From positions 1-49,713 of the forward strand of contig JARLJW010000106.1 in assembly GCA_031290985.1 (NCBI GenBank): a DNA stretch of 49,713 nucleotides. Reading direction: 5' to 3'. The notes beneath the pieces were generated by a model. The model did no database searches and was not told the DNA's origin. It saw only the letters and a list, made by a program, of their open reading frames with translations. Shown piece by piece: positions 33,938-43,750 of the stretch. This stretch comes from Verrucomicrobiia bacterium (GTDB lineage Bacteria > Verrucomicrobiota > Verrucomicrobiia > Limisphaerales > UBA11358). Both the position numbers and the translations under genes were made by a program. Numbering within the stretch: the stretch's first letter is position 1; every line of letters begins with the position of its first letter.

Positions 33938-34951
33938 ATGAAATATTTGCAATCAAAGGCCACCAGGCATTGGCGGGGCGCTTCCACGAGGTTGGGGCCG
34001 CCACCTTCCGCGGCGAAGGATGTCTCCGTTTTTTCCGTAAAGCCCGGGCGCGGCTTTACCTTGATCGAATTGCTGGTGGTGATTGCCATCATTGCGATCC
34101 TGGCCGCCATGCTGCTGCCGGCATTGTCTGCGGCAAAGAAACGGGCAACGCAGGCGACCTGTTTGAGCAACCAGAAACAGCTCGCCTTGGCCTGGCTGAT
34201 GTATAACGGGGAAAACTCCGATATTGTGATTAATTTTGACAACCGGAATGCCGCCGCCGCCACTCCTGACTGGCGCATACAAGCAAATCTGGTCCCCCAG
34301 CCGGGGCCGGCAGGTCTCGGCAAGACGGCGCCGGCAACCCTCGCGGGCGATGATCTTACGAAATGGTTTTTTCAAACCGGCTATCGAAGTCAGCCGCTCT
34401 TTCCTTATGCGCCCAATCCCGACATTATTCATTGCCCGGGCGACATCCGAACCTCGATCACCGGGCATTTTTGCTGGGCCAGCTATTCGGGGGTGGGCGG
34501 CTTCACTTGCGACGGCGCCCTCTACCCTACACTGGAGGGTTTAATCACAAAACAGACACAGGTAACCCATCCGAGCGACCGCTTTCTATGGGTGGAGGAA
34601 AGTGCTTCGCAGCAGGAAACGGCGGGTGGCCAAACCATTGGCGAAGCCGATGGTGCCTGGGACATGAATCCGGGAACGCCAGCCGCCGGTTTTGGCGGCC
34701 CTTTTTCTTCCGCCACCTGGATTGATTCGCCGGCAGCCTTTCATGGCGCCAACAGCACATTTGCTTTTGTCGATGGACATGCGGAGGCTCATAAATGGGC
34801 CAGCGGTCTGGTGCTTGCTTTTGCAAACAGCATGAGTCCCAAGAAATACAGCAATGTTGCCGGTTCCACTGGCGAAGGTGGTGCCGCCAATGGTGCCACC
34901 GCTGATTTGTATTATGTGGCCAGTCATTTTCCCACCCCGCTCAACCCCTGA
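33938..34951 (+). CDS. Prepilin-like protein with H-X9-DG motif
   Basis: A 337-residue protein. A positively charged leader of about 38 residues ends at the canonical prepilin peptidase site: GFTLIELLVVIAIIAILAAM follows, with Glu at +5. The body has the usual CLSNQKQLALAWLMYNGEN segment, cysteine-containing loops and a C-terminal HGANSTFAFVDG, which is H-X9-DG. ATG 33938 is chosen because the hairpin lies upstream of it; an in-frame start at 33815 would include it. The family is very abundant in this phylum. A function in the cell envelope is likely but undefined. Confidence 0.85.
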   Translation: MKYLQSKATRHWRGASTRLGPPPSAAKDVSVFSVKPGRGFTLIELLVVIAIIAILAAMLLPALSAAKKRATQATCLSNQKQLALAWLMYNGENSDIVINFDNRNAAAATPDWRIQANLVPQPGPAGLGKTAPATLAGDDLTKWFFQTGYRSQPLFPYAPNPDIIHCPGDIRTSITGHFCWASYSGVGGFTCDGALYPTLEGLITKQTQVTHPSDRFLWVEESASQQETAGGQTIGEADGAWDMNPGTPAAGFGGPFSSATWIDSPAAFHGANSTFAFVDGHAEAHKWASGLVLAFANSMSPKKYSNVAGSTGEGGAANGATADLYYVASHFPTPLNP

Positions 34952-35045
34952 TACCGCCCACGTTGAGCACATTTCCCGTCCGATATTTCGCAATTTATCT
35001 ATGACTAATTTGTTCCGGTGTCAACCCAGCCACAAAATGACCGGC

Positions 35046-38000
35046 ATGAAATCTGGCAAAACCAGGAAAGCCCACAAAGTCCTTGCCTTTGGCCTGGTAT
35101 TCTTGGGCGGCGTTTGCGGGGTCAGCCAGGCAATGCCGGCCAGCAATGCCGTGGTGGTGGGCTCGGTTCGCGTGCAAATGCTCTCCCGCACCCTGGTCCG
35201 CTTGGAATCGGCCGGCGCTGAAGGCTTTGAAGACCGAAACACCTTTCATGTGGTGAACCGCAACTGGCCCGGAACGACTTATTCCAGCAATCTGGTTTCG
35301 GGCATGGTGGTCATCACCACGGCGAATTATGCCGTTCATGTTCCGCCGGGGGCGGCTTCGTTGACCGGCACCTACGTCGCTGATCCCGCCGGCCAGGTGC
35401 TTTACCAGTTCAATGGGACGCTCTCCAACAATGTCTGGCTGCCGGGACCGTCGGACAATCCCAAGGTTTTGTCATTTGCCGACATGCCCAGGCTGATTCC
35501 GCCTGCCTGGGAATTGACGCCGGCTCCCGCGGGTGCGGCCCTGGCCTCAACCAGCGGCTGGGACACCAACAATGATGCGCCGGACATCTATGTGTTTGTC
35601 CCCAACGGCAGCTACGCCCAGATGCGCGGCGATTTCCTGAAGTTGACGGGCCCGACGGAAATGGTTCCGCTCTATGCGCTGGGGCTGTGGGACAGCCGCT
35701 ATTATAATTACAGCGAGGCGACGGCGCTGCAGGAGATCGCCGATAATCGTGCGCGTCAAATCCCGCAGGATGTGATGGTCATTGACACTGGCTGGCGGCA
35801 AAACGCCTCCACGGGTTATCAGCCAAACACCAGTCTTTTTCCAAACCTGCCGCGCTTCTTTTCCGAGGCGCACACGAACAATGTTCACGTCACGTTCAAT
35901 GATCATCCGCAGCCCGTGGCGTCCGCCGCGCTGGATCCGGCGGAAGTGACGTACCGTTACACCAATCTGACCCAGCTCTTGGGCCAAGGCTTGGACGTCT
36001 GGTGGTATGACCGCAACTGGAACGTCAGTTTATTGTCGCCGTCGCCAAACCTGCGGCATGAAGTCTGGGCGATGATGGTTTACCATGATGCGACCCAGGC
36101 GACCAACGCGCCCCTGCGTTCCTTGATGATGGCCAACATTGATGGCATAGATAATGGCATCCGTAACAACCCGCCGGACGTCGCCACTCACCGCTATTCC
36201 ATCCAGTGGACCGGAGATATTGAACCCACCATGGCCTATTTGACCTACGCCATCCAGAATGCCGTGCATTCCGGCGTCCAGTCGCTTTTCCCCTACGAAA
36301 GCGATGACCTTGGCGGCCATCGCTCCGACCCGGGGCCGGGGGATTATATCCGCTGGATTGAATATGGCGCCTTGTCGCCGATCTATCGCCCGCACTGCAC
36401 CTTGAACCTGATGCGCATGCCTTGGACGTTTGGGCCGGAGGCGGAATGGACGGCCAGAAGGTTGATTAATCTGCGCTACCGGCTGTTGCCGGAATTATAC
36501 GCCGCCGCACGCAAGAATTATGACACCGGTGAGCCGCTTCTCCGGCGGTTGGATTTGGATTATCCTCAATATCCCCAGGCCAAACAGGAGAATCAGTACT
36601 TGCTTGGGCATTCGATTTTGGTCGCGCCGGTGACGCAAGGGGGCATGAGCACCGTCCCGTCCGCCTGGCTGACCACAGCCAATGGTCAAGCCGGCTTGAC
36701 CGCGTCGTATTTTTCAAACACCAATCTTGCCGGCACGGCAGCGCTGACGCGGGTGGACGCCAACATTGATTTTAACTGGGGCACCGGCAGTCCCGGCGGA
36801 TCCGTTGGCAGCGATAACTTCAGCGCGCGGTGGACGGGAAACCTCACCGTTCCGCTTTCCGTTGGCGATGTCACTTTGGCCGCAACCTCGGATGATGGCG
36901 TGCGGGTCTGGGTGGACAATCAACTTTGCATCGGCAACTGGGGGCCGAACGATTCGGTAATCACCGAATCAACGGCGACCATCAAAGCGGGACAAACCCA
37001 CCAGTTGCGCGTCGAGTATCTGGAGTTGGCCGGCAACGCCATAGTGAGCCTGAAATGGCGCGGGGCGAGTTCACAGCAGTCCGTATGGATTCCGCCCGGC
37101 AACTGGATCAATGCCTGGAGCGGTGCTCTATTAAAAGGCCCGCTGACGATCCTTGAAAATACGCCGTTGGAGCATATTCCCCTTTACCTCCGCTCCGGTT
37201 CAATTTTTGCGCTGGCTCCGCCAATGCAATATACCGGCCAGATGCCTTGGGATCCGGTCACCTTGGATGTCTATCCGAGCACCACCGAAGCCGACTCGAC
37301 CTCCTTGTATGAAGACGACACGCTGACGACCGCCTACCAGCAAGGTCAGTTTCGCACGACGGCCATCTCGACGTGGGCCAATGATGCGAACAAGACAGTA
37401 TCGGTTTCCATTGGAGCGGCGGCGGGCAGTTTCGCGAATGCGCCCGCTCAGCGTTCGTGGGTGGCGCGGCTGCGCCGGCCGCCTGGCTGGTCAGCGGATT
37501 TGGCTCCGGTGGCTGTCACTTTGAACGGAAACGCCATCGGTCCGATCGTGCGACGGGTGGGCAATGCTTCCGCCATGCCGCTGGGTGCGGAGAACGGGGC
37601 GCCGGACGCCGACGTCTTCGAAGTTACCGTGCCCGCAACTCCGGTCCTGGCGGGCAACCTGCTCGTCGCCACTTTCGCTTCAGTCACCAGCCCTTGGATA
37701 TGCAGTGACATTGGGGCGGTGGGGGCCAATGGCAACGTGGTGGAAGGCGCGTCCACCTGCTCCAATTCAGCTTGGGTCGTGCGTGGCGGCGGTGCCGGCA
37801 TTGGCGGCACGAACGACGGTTTTCATTTTCTCTATCAACCCTGCCTCACAAATGCGCAAATGACCGTGCAAGTGTTGAATCAATCATCGGCCAATCCGCT
37901 GGCGGCGGCCGGGATCATGATCAGTGAAACCTTGAACGCTTCCGCGCGCAATGTCTTGCTCGGCCTGGTGCCCGGCCAGCAATTGATCTTCCAAAATCGT

Positions 38001-39653
38001 TCCACCGCCGGTGGCTCCGGTCAGGTGTCCGCATCCACGAGCCTGGCCACGCCGTGCTGGCTGCGCCTGGTCCGTAACGGGAATGTCTTTACCAGTTACA
38101 GCTCCCTCAATAACACAACGTGGACGCTGCTCAATTCGGTGACCATTCCCGGATTCAATCCGCAGGCTTACATCGGGCTGGCGGTCACCGCTGGCATTGC
38201 CAATGCCGGCAGCCTGGCAACCAACAGCTCGGGAACAGCCATCATCGGGGCCTGTCCCGAAATGTTGGGTGGCGTTTATTGCGTGGATGACACCAACCGT
38301 AATGTGGCCGTCTTCGGCAGTCTGGCGCTGAACACTTCGGCCAGCATTTCCACCGTGCCCAATCAAACGACGGCGCAGTCCACCCCGACCCCGGCGATTC
38401 CATTCACGGTGGGGTCGACCAGTGCAAATCCGCTGACCATCTCCGTGAATTCAAGCGATACCAACCTGCTGCCCGTCGCGAACATCATCGTTACCGGCAC
38501 GGGTGGAACCAGGTGGGTCACCCTCACTCCCGGTCGCGGCATCAGTGGAACCTGCACCGTGACCTTGACTGTGAGCGACGGAATCGGAACCGCCAGCACC
38601 CAGTTGACCCTGACTGTGCGCCCGCTAACGGATGTTTTGCTCAGTGAAGACTTTTCCAATTACCCGGCGGGAAACCTTCCGGGACAGTCTTATCTTGGCA
38701 GTGGCTTTGCAGCCAACGGCAGTTGGATCGGGTTGAACTCGTCCTTCAGCGCCAATGTGGCGGATGCTGGGGTCCTTGCTTATCCCGGGCTGGTTTCTCC
38801 GCTTGTTGCCTCTGCCGGCGGCAAAGTCACGGTCAAAGGCGATGGCTCCGATGTCGGGGCTTTTCCCGACCTTTCAACCAACGGTCCTTTTGCGGCGGCC
38901 GGGTTGCTGGATTCCGCCAGTGGAACCATCGGCGGCGGCAATGTTACCGGCACCCTCTATCTCAGTTTTCTGGTTCGCGCACATTTCGCGAACGGCAACA
39001 ATGCCTACGGTGGTCTCCACTTGAGCCGTGGGGATGACACCACCGGCGTCCTTATTGGCAACAGTTGGATCGCGTCGGCTTTCAGCATTTATTACGCTCC
39101 AACAGACTCGTCCTTTGATCTGGTGAATAATAATGGCGGCGGCGGCTATCTCTTCGTTGACACCAACACGCATTTGGCGGTGGCGCGGATTAATTATGCG
39201 CCGGGTGGTGATACCCTGACGGCCTGGCTGGATCCCGACACCGGACAGGATGAAAACAGCCAAGACTCGGCCACCACCTATCTTGGCACCCTGTCCGGTG
39301 ATTTGAGCTTCAACCGTTTTTTTTTACGCGGCGGCAACAGCAGCAAACAGTTTGATTACGGCGAAATCCGGTTTGGCACCGACTGGCGCTCGGTTTTGCC
39401 TGCGGTCGGGATGTCAATCACCAGCCTCATTTCGTTGCGGGGGGCCGCGCTCCTTTCCGACAGAAGTTTCAATCTAAGCTTTAGCGGGCCGATTGCCCAA
39501 TCTTATACCATTTGGGCGTCCACCAATCTGACTGTGCCGCTCCAAAATTGGGCCAATCTCGGGGGCGGCACTTTCAGTTTCGATCCGGCGAATTTTACCG
39601 ATCTGAATGCCATGAATCTTCAATCGCGGTTTTATCGGATCACCAGTCCGTGA
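35046..39653 (+). CDS. Secreted GH31 glycoside hydrolase with PA14 and C-terminal lectin-like domains
   Basis: A 1535-residue exported enzyme. The signal peptide includes VLAFGLVFLGGVCGVSQA. The GH31 N-domain and barrel follow, with the predicted nucleophile Asp in VWWYDRNWN (near 320) and acid/base Asp in QWTGDIEP (near 387). A PA14-like module (about 548-673, with DDGVRVWVDNQ) is inserted between the barrel and the distal GH31 beta domain (PLEHIPLYLRSGSIFA). Further modules are a DUF1349-like beta domain (about 880-1060), an Ig-like repeat, and a C-terminal lectin-like domain with DTLTAWLDPDTGQDE (about 1200-1455). The specificity is probably alpha-glucosidase or alpha-xylosidase on a complex polysaccharide. 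ATG 35046 gives a normal signal peptide; ATG 35001 is an alternative. Confidence 0.88.
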   Translation: MKSGKTRKAHKVLAFGLVFLGGVCGVSQAMPASNAVVVGSVRVQMLSRTLVRLESAGAEGFEDRNTFHVVNRNWPGTTYSSNLVSGMVVITTANYAVHVPPGAASLTGTYVADPAGQVLYQFNGTLSNNVWLPGPSDNPKVLSFADMPRLIPPAWELTPAPAGAALASTSGWDTNNDAPDIYVFVPNGSYAQMRGDFLKLTGPTEMVPLYALGLWDSRYYNYSEATALQEIADNRARQIPQDVMVIDTGWRQNASTGYQPNTSLFPNLPRFFSEAHTNNVHVTFNDHPQPVASAALDPAEVTYRYTNLTQLLGQGLDVWWYDRNWNVSLLSPSPNLRHEVWAMMVYHDATQATNAPLRSLMMANIDGIDNGIRNNPPDVATHRYSIQWTGDIEPTMAYLTYAIQNAVHSGVQSLFPYESDDLGGHRSDPGPGDYIRWIEYGALSPIYRPHCTLNLMRMPWTFGPEAEWTARRLINLRYRLLPELYAAARKNYDTGEPLLRRLDLDYPQYPQAKQENQYLLGHSILVAPVTQGGMSTVPSAWLTTANGQAGLTASYFSNTNLAGTAALTRVDANIDFNWGTGSPGGSVGSDNFSARWTGNLTVPLSVGDVTLAATSDDGVRVWVDNQLCIGNWGPNDSVITESTATIKAGQTHQLRVEYLELAGNAIVSLKWRGASSQQSVWIPPGNWINAWSGALLKGPLTILENTPLEHIPLYLRSGSIFALAPPMQYTGQMPWDPVTLDVYPSTTEADSTSLYEDDTLTTAYQQGQFRTTAISTWANDANKTVSVSIGAAAGSFANAPAQRSWVARLRRPPGWSADLAPVAVTLNGNAIGPIVRRVGNASAMPLGAENGAPDADVFEVTVPATPVLAGNLLVATFASVTSPWICSDIGAVGANGNVVEGASTCSNSAWVVRGGGAGIGGTNDGFHFLYQPCLTNAQMTVQVLNQSSANPLAAAGIMISETLNASARNVLLGLVPGQQLIFQNRSTAGGSGQVSASTSLATPCWLRLVRNGNVFTSYSSLNNTTWTLLNSVTIPGFNPQAYIGLAVTAGIANAGSLATNSSGTAIIGACPEMLGGVYCVDDTNRNVAVFGSLALNTSASISTVPNQTTAQSTPTPAIPFTVGSTSANPLTISVNSSDTNLLPVANIIVTGTGGTRWVTLTPGRGISGTCTVTLTVSDGIGTASTQLTLTVRPLTDVLLSEDFSNYPAGNLPGQSYLGSGFAANGSWIGLNSSFSANVADAGVLAYPGLVSPLVASAGGKVTVKGDGSDVGAFPDLSTNGPFAAAGLLDSASGTIGGGNVTGTLYLSFLVRAHFANGNNAYGGLHLSRGDDTTGVLIGNSWIASAFSIYYAPTDSSFDLVNNNGGGGYLFVDTNTHLAVARINYAPGGDTLTAWLDPDTGQDENSQDSATTYLGTLSGDLSFNRFFLRGGNSSKQFDYGEIRFGTDWRSVLPAVGMSITSLISLRGAALLSDRSFNLSFSGPIAQSYTIWASTNLTVPLQNWANLGGGTFSFDPANFTDLNAMNLQSRFYRITSP

Positions 39654-39967
39654 TTTCTGCCGCGGCCGTTGCTAAACAACGGCCAATGTGAATTCTTGTC
39701 CCGGCAGGTCGTGTAGGCACAAAACAAACCCATCATCTCACCGGACCGGTTCCCATTGCTTAGCATTGGCGAGACCGGCTGCAAAAACCGCTTCAACTGT
39801 GTATAGCCGCGCCGATTTTGTCCGGATTGCGAGAGTTCCAAGTTCCAAGAATCGTGGACACAGAAATAACGCACCCTTTTGGCGGATGTTTTTACCGTGT
39901 CCGATCCGGCCAGGCCGGAAAATTCAATAGGGGTCTTCGGCGCTCTCCAGCGCCCTGGCCTTTGCCT
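39654..39967. other. Gene-free spacer between GH31 gene and phage-like element
   Basis: About 314 bp. It begins with a perfect 8-bp hairpin, GGCCGTTG (39664-39671) and CAACGGCC (39677-39684), probably a weak terminator for the GH31 gene though without a T-run. The rest shows no credible gene. The left boundary of the phage-like element presumably lies here; I found no duplicate of the tRNA 3' end. Confidence 0.5.
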
Positions 39968-40255
39968 TTAGTGTGCGTTCCAAGGCTGCTTGGTATAGAT
40001 GCAATGCGCGGGCATCTGTGCGGCCTTTGGTGACGTTCTGACGGATGGCCGCGCAGTAGGCGGCATTGCATCCAAGATCGGCAATTGTTCAACAGTCCAT
40101 GCGGCGGCCTCATTGCCGGCCACGATTTGAACACCAACCGGGCCAACGTCGCGCAGATGCCATTGCACGGACTGGCGCTTGATGCCCAGCGCGGCGGCTA
40201 TCGCGGCGGCGGTGAAAATCTGCGGTGCGACTGGATTGGTGATTCCCGGTTTCAT
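39968..40255 (-). CDS. HTH protein, Mu-transposase-N-like, possibly truncated
   Basis: A 95-residue protein. The first half (FTAAAIAAALGIKRQSVQWH, then VAGNEAAAWTVEQLPILDAM) resembles the N-terminal DNA-binding domain seen in Mu-type transposases and related phage proteins. The C-terminal half is low-information sequence ending near the element boundary, so the gene may be cut off. It follows the tape-measure-like gene by 5 bp on the same strand. Confidence 0.55.
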   Translation of the reverse strand: MKPGITNPVAPQIFTAAAIAAALGIKRQSVQWHLRDVGPVGVQIVAGNEAAAWTVEQLPILDAMPPTARPSVRTSPKAAQMPAHCIYTKQPWNAH

Positions 40256-40260
40256 TTATC

Positions 40261-42054
40261 TCAGCGGGAATTATTAGGCGTTTGCGCCATCATACTCTTC
40301 AAGTCTCTTAATTCTTCCTGGAATGCTGCTTCGCGGGCATTGCTCGTCCTCATAATTCCCCGAAGCGTCTGCAAAACTTGATCGGAGGAAACCTTGTGGC
40401 CGCTCATCACTTCGACGATATGCCGCAAATGTTCCTCCTGATTGGCCGCCAGCTTTCCGCCGCTGTTCAAAATATCCAGGCTGTGTTCGGCAAAATTAAA
40501 ATCGCCCCTGGCCTGCTCGTTGGCGGACCTTGGAGCCGGTGCGGGCGGCTGGTTGTATCCGTATTGCCAGGGCGTCTGATTGCCAGCGGGTTCGCTCGCC
40601 TGGCTGATTACCGGCTTTTTTGTGGCTATGAATGTATTCCCCGGATCGGGCAGGCCGGCTTTGATCGCCTGGGCGCGCAGGTCAAGGTTTTGCGTGGCGG
40701 CATCGTTGGTGAGTTTGGCGGCGTTGTCAGCCTTGGTTTGCGGTATTTCGGCGGCGAGCTTGGCCACGGATTCTGAAAGCTTCCGCACCGCATCATCCGT
40801 GGCGTCAAGCTGCTTCTGGCCGCGCTCGGCGGCAAGATCAACTTTAAATTGTGACTTGGCCAGTTCATCCAACTGCTTTTTAGCGGCATCAAGCTGCTGT
40901 TTCGCGCCGTCATAAGTCGCAATGGCAGCAACGCTTTGATTGCCTAAATCATGCGCCATAAATACGCGGGCATCCTTCATTTCTGGCGACGAAATTCCCC
41001 CGTGAAGGATGCTGTTTTTTTGGAGGTATTCTTGCAGCTTCAGAAACATCTCTGAATGGGTTTCATCCCCCTTGCGCTGGCCGGCCGGAATGATGTCATT
41101 GAAAAAGTTTTCAAGCTTGCCGATGTTCTCTTCTGAAATTTCACCCTTGACCAGAGTTCCTTTGGGCTTGGCCAGTTCATCAAGCGTTTTTTGTGCGCCT
41201 TCAATATTTTTTTCGGCGGTGGATTTGGCCGCGTCGTGTTTCGCTTTGGCCTGTGCCGTCGTTTCCGCGTTGGCTTCATCGGTCGTCCGCTCCGCCTGGG
41301 CCTTTTTGAGCTGTCCCTGTTCGGTCTCCAACTGCTTTTGTTTTGCCGCCATCTCTTGCGCGGCCGTGTCCGCCTCCAGCCTCAATTTTTCTTTGGCGTA
41401 TTGCACATCAAGAGCAAATTTCCGCTTGAGCGCTTCACCGTGGCTGATGACTCCCTTGTTTTCCAAGGCTTCAATTTCAGCATCACCCAAACCTTTTTGA
41501 GCGGTATTATATTCACTCTGCGCGGCGGCCAGATTTTTGTAATTGGCAATCTGCCGGGCCGATACTTCCGCCGCCGTTGCGCCGGCGCGGTTCAGCCGGA
41601 TTTGTTCATCGACGAATAATTGGGCGGCAACCCGGGCCTTGTCATACGATTCACGGGCGGCATCAATTGCCGCCGTGTCGCCGACAAAATCCGCCGGCTT
41701 GATGGCGTCAATTTCATGGATGCTTTCGAGAACAGTTTTCAAACCCTCGAAAGCGGCCAGCAAACCCACGATGCCGATTGAGCCGGGATGAAAGGCAATT
41801 CGCAGCGCCGATCCCAACCCTGGCACGATCTCATTCAGGGCGTGAAAGGCATGGTGCATCTCGCGGGCGCTTTCCGTGTGATGCTCGGTGGCCTTGTCGG
41901 ACTCCTTGGTTTTGTCCGCCGAAGCGCCTAAAGCTTTGTTTACGTCCTCTTGGGTGACGACCACCACGCCCATTTCCTTGTTCAACGCTTTGATCTCATC
42001 GGTGCCATTTACGGCAATTTCAATGCCTACTTTAAGTGATGCGTCATCAGCCAT
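40261..42054 (-). CDS. Phage tail tape-measure-like coiled-coil protein
   Basis: A 597-residue protein. The N-terminus (MADDASLKVGIEIAVNGTDE, then IKALNKEMG) is typical of tape-measure proteins, and a Gly-rich hydrophobic stretch (HPGSIGIVGLLAAFEGLKTV) could be a membrane segment. A long Ala/Lys/Gln/Glu coiled coil (about 130-440) makes up the core, followed by a Pro-rich linker and a helical tail. It is the only recognisable virion-type gene in the element and is short for a tail-length ruler. It could instead be an unrelated coiled-coil protein. Confidence 0.55.
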   Translation of the reverse strand: MADDASLKVGIEIAVNGTDEIKALNKEMGVVVVTQEDVNKALGASADKTKESDKATEHHTESAREMHHAFHALNEIVPGLGSALRIAFHPGSIGIVGLLAAFEGLKTVLESIHEIDAIKPADFVGDTAAIDAARESYDKARVAAQLFVDEQIRLNRAGATAAEVSARQIANYKNLAAAQSEYNTAQKGLGDAEIEALENKGVISHGEALKRKFALDVQYAKEKLRLEADTAAQEMAAKQKQLETEQGQLKKAQAERTTDEANAETTAQAKAKHDAAKSTAEKNIEGAQKTLDELAKPKGTLVKGEISEENIGKLENFFNDIIPAGQRKGDETHSEMFLKLQEYLQKNSILHGGISSPEMKDARVFMAHDLGNQSVAAIATYDGAKQQLDAAKKQLDELAKSQFKVDLAAERGQKQLDATDDAVRKLSESVAKLAAEIPQTKADNAAKLTNDAATQNLDLRAQAIKAGLPDPGNTFIATKKPVISQASEPAGNQTPWQYGYNQPPAPAPRSANEQARGDFNFAEHSLDILNSGGKLAANQEEHLRHIVEVMSGHKVSSDQVLQTLRGIMRTSNAREAAFQEELRDLKSMMAQTPNNSR

Positions 42055-42228
42055 AAATTCAGGGGGTGGTTAAAAATTGCGGTTTTGGGACAGTCAGACT
42101 CTTTACCAGAATCGACGCCTTGCCCTCATTTAAGGCGTTTAAGCCGCCCTTCGACGCCGGGGAGTGTCCTGACAGCCAAAGGCGGATTTTGGACGGCAGG
42201 GCGGCAAGGGCGGAAAAACGGGAAAAGT

Positions 42229-42696
42229 TCATGCTCTCCCTCCAATCCAGCGCGTGCGCAGGAAGGTTTCCAAGGCGGGCCGGGCAACCGTGATTGTCCC
42301 GCCAGAAATGACGCCGGGCAGATTGCCTTTGTGGTACAGATGATTTAGAGATGGCCGGGATATGCGTAGGCGGCGCACGATCTCCCCGCCACCAAAGTTT
42401 TGCCGGGTTTCACCCAATACCACCTTGATGGCATTTTCCAGCGTGAACGGCTTGGTAATTTCGGGCCGGAAAATTTCCAGCGCCAAAAAGCGCAATTCAC
42501 GCTGGCAGCCTTCCCCCATATTGAAATCCCAAACCCAGCGAAAACGCCCCTCGTCTATCATGTGGCTGATTTTAGTTCCATCCAGACCGCAAAACGTCTC
42601 TACGGTATCACGCCGAACCAAGACGGACTTTTCCGGGATGGCCATCAAGATGGCGGCGAGCGAGATTGCCGGGGCCGGTTGGATCGTGGCGCTCAT
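42229..42696 (-). CDS. Two-HTH DNA-binding protein, paralogue A
   Basis: A 155-residue protein with two predicted winged-HTH/excisionase-like segments: TVETFCGLDGTKISHMIDEG (about 45-65) and GGGEIVRRLRISRPSLNHLY (about 108-128). Between them lies RWVWDFNMGEGCQRELRFLA, and it ends with PALETFLRTRWIGG. Order and spacing match paralogues B (42693-43136) and C (45545-46036). ATG 42696 overlaps the previous stop by 4 bp (ATGA). Likely a small sequence-specific regulator; no homologue can be named. Confidence 0.6.
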   Translation of the reverse strand: MSATIQPAPAISLAAILMAIPEKSVLVRRDTVETFCGLDGTKISHMIDEGRFRWVWDFNMGEGCQRELRFLALEIFRPEITKPFTLENAIKVVLGETRQNFGGGEIVRRLRISRPSLNHLYHKGNLPGVISGGTITVARPALETFLRTRWIGGRA

Positions 42697-43136
42697 TGCA
42701 GCCTCCCAATCAAAAAGCTTTCGTAGCTGGTACGCGAGACGAGGGCCGATCCACCGGGGCCGGGTTTGGATTTTCGGGAGCAAAACAGGTGGCCGGCGGC
42801 AATCAAGTTTGCAACGTGCGTGCGCTCACAGTTCAGGCCACGGGCTATTTCCATGCTGCGCACAAAGAAATTATTGTGCGGCATGATGAGCCGGAAGATT
42901 TCCGGCCATTCCATCACCAGAGGTTTCTTGCCGCCCATTTCCCGGTAATGTTCCACGCTCTTGGTGAGAATCCGCAAATCCCGGCGCTCGGTTTTGGTGG
43001 ATGAAATATCGAAAGCAATCAAACTGCCCTGGTCAACCAGGCCGCGCACGCTCTCTGAATCCAAATCCAAGTCACGCATGACGGAATTGACATCACCCAG
43101 CGGACGCGGCGAAATGGTTGTGGCGTTGTTGAGCAT
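42693..43136 (-). CDS. Two-HTH DNA-binding protein, paralogue B
   Basis: A 147-residue protein with the same plan as paralogues A and C: an HTH-like segment (LDLDSESVRGLVDQGSLIAF), a middle strand region with RRDLRILTKSVEHY, a second HTH-like segment (SMEIARGLNCERTHVANLIA), and the C-terminal ALVSRTSYESFLIGRLQ. It is the most diverged of the three. It overlaps paralogue A by 4 bp and the preceding gene by 1 bp, so all are translated from one message. Confidence 0.58.
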   Translation of the reverse strand: MLNNATTISPRPLGDVNSVMRDLDLDSESVRGLVDQGSLIAFDISSTKTERRDLRILTKSVEHYREMGGKKPLVMEWPEIFRLIMPHNNFFVRSMEIARGLNCERTHVANLIAAGHLFCSRKSKPGPGGSALVSRTSYESFLIGRLQ

Positions 43137-43735
43137 CAGATTTGAAAGCCGTTCCCCGGCTCGATGCGCCGGCGCGGCGGGTTCAGCGGCAGGCAGTCGG
43201 TTATCTCCGCGATGGTAGCAAGCTTGATTCGGTCCAGCTCGGCCTGCGCTTGCTCGATGCAGCGCAATTGTTCCTGCATCCGGTAAAAATTGACGGCGCT
43301 GAAACTGTATGTGACCTGCCCATAGGTGAATTCACGCGCCCGCCCGTTTTGCGGGCGGCTGGAAAACTTCAACCATGCAACGCGCACGGACGGCAGACGG
43401 TTGGCCGCGCAGTAGGCGGCAAAGCGCAGCACCAGCTTGCGCGGCAGATACGGCGGCCGGGCGCGATAACCCAGTTTGAACGCAGATGGCCTTTCCCCGG
43501 CCTTCAGCCAGGCATCATATAACCGGCGCAACGTTGCCGGCGTGAGCGCCAGCTTGTGCCGGGAATCAGCCCGGAAGGGCCGGCCATGATAACGGCGCGA
43601 AGTGCGGCGGATGGCTTTGCGGATTTTCTCGCCGCGTTGGAGCGCGGCCTTGATGCACAGGCAGGCGCGTTGCAGTTTGGCGGCGCGTTCAAGCTGCCAG
43701 CCGGGAATTGATTTTGAAGCGTTGGAGGAGTTCAT
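43136..43735 (-). CDS. Basic hypothetical protein of the element
   Basis: A 199-residue, strongly basic (Arg/Lys-rich) protein. The segment LALTPATLRRLYDAWLKAGE followed by KLGYRARPPYLPRKLVLRFA looks like a small helical nucleic-acid-binding region. The C-terminal third is a helical EQAQAELDRIKLATIAE stretch. No family is recognised. It lies just downstream of the twin hairpins and overlaps paralogue B by one base. Confidence 0.6.
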   Translation of the reverse strand: MNSSNASKSIPGWQLERAAKLQRACLCIKAALQRGEKIRKAIRRTSRRYHGRPFRADSRHKLALTPATLRRLYDAWLKAGERPSAFKLGYRARPPYLPRKLVLRFAAYCAANRLPSVRVAWLKFSSRPQNGRAREFTYGQVTYSFSAVNFYRMQEQLRCIEQAQAELDRIKLATIAEITDCLPLNPPRRRIEPGNGFQI

Positions 43736-43750
43736 TTGTTTTGCCCAGAG

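Noticed and set aside
39654..40000. Duplicate of the tRNA-Arg 3' end as a left attachment site
   Set aside because: I could not find a matching stretch in this region; only the 10-bp TGTCCGGATT is shared with the right side, which may be chance.
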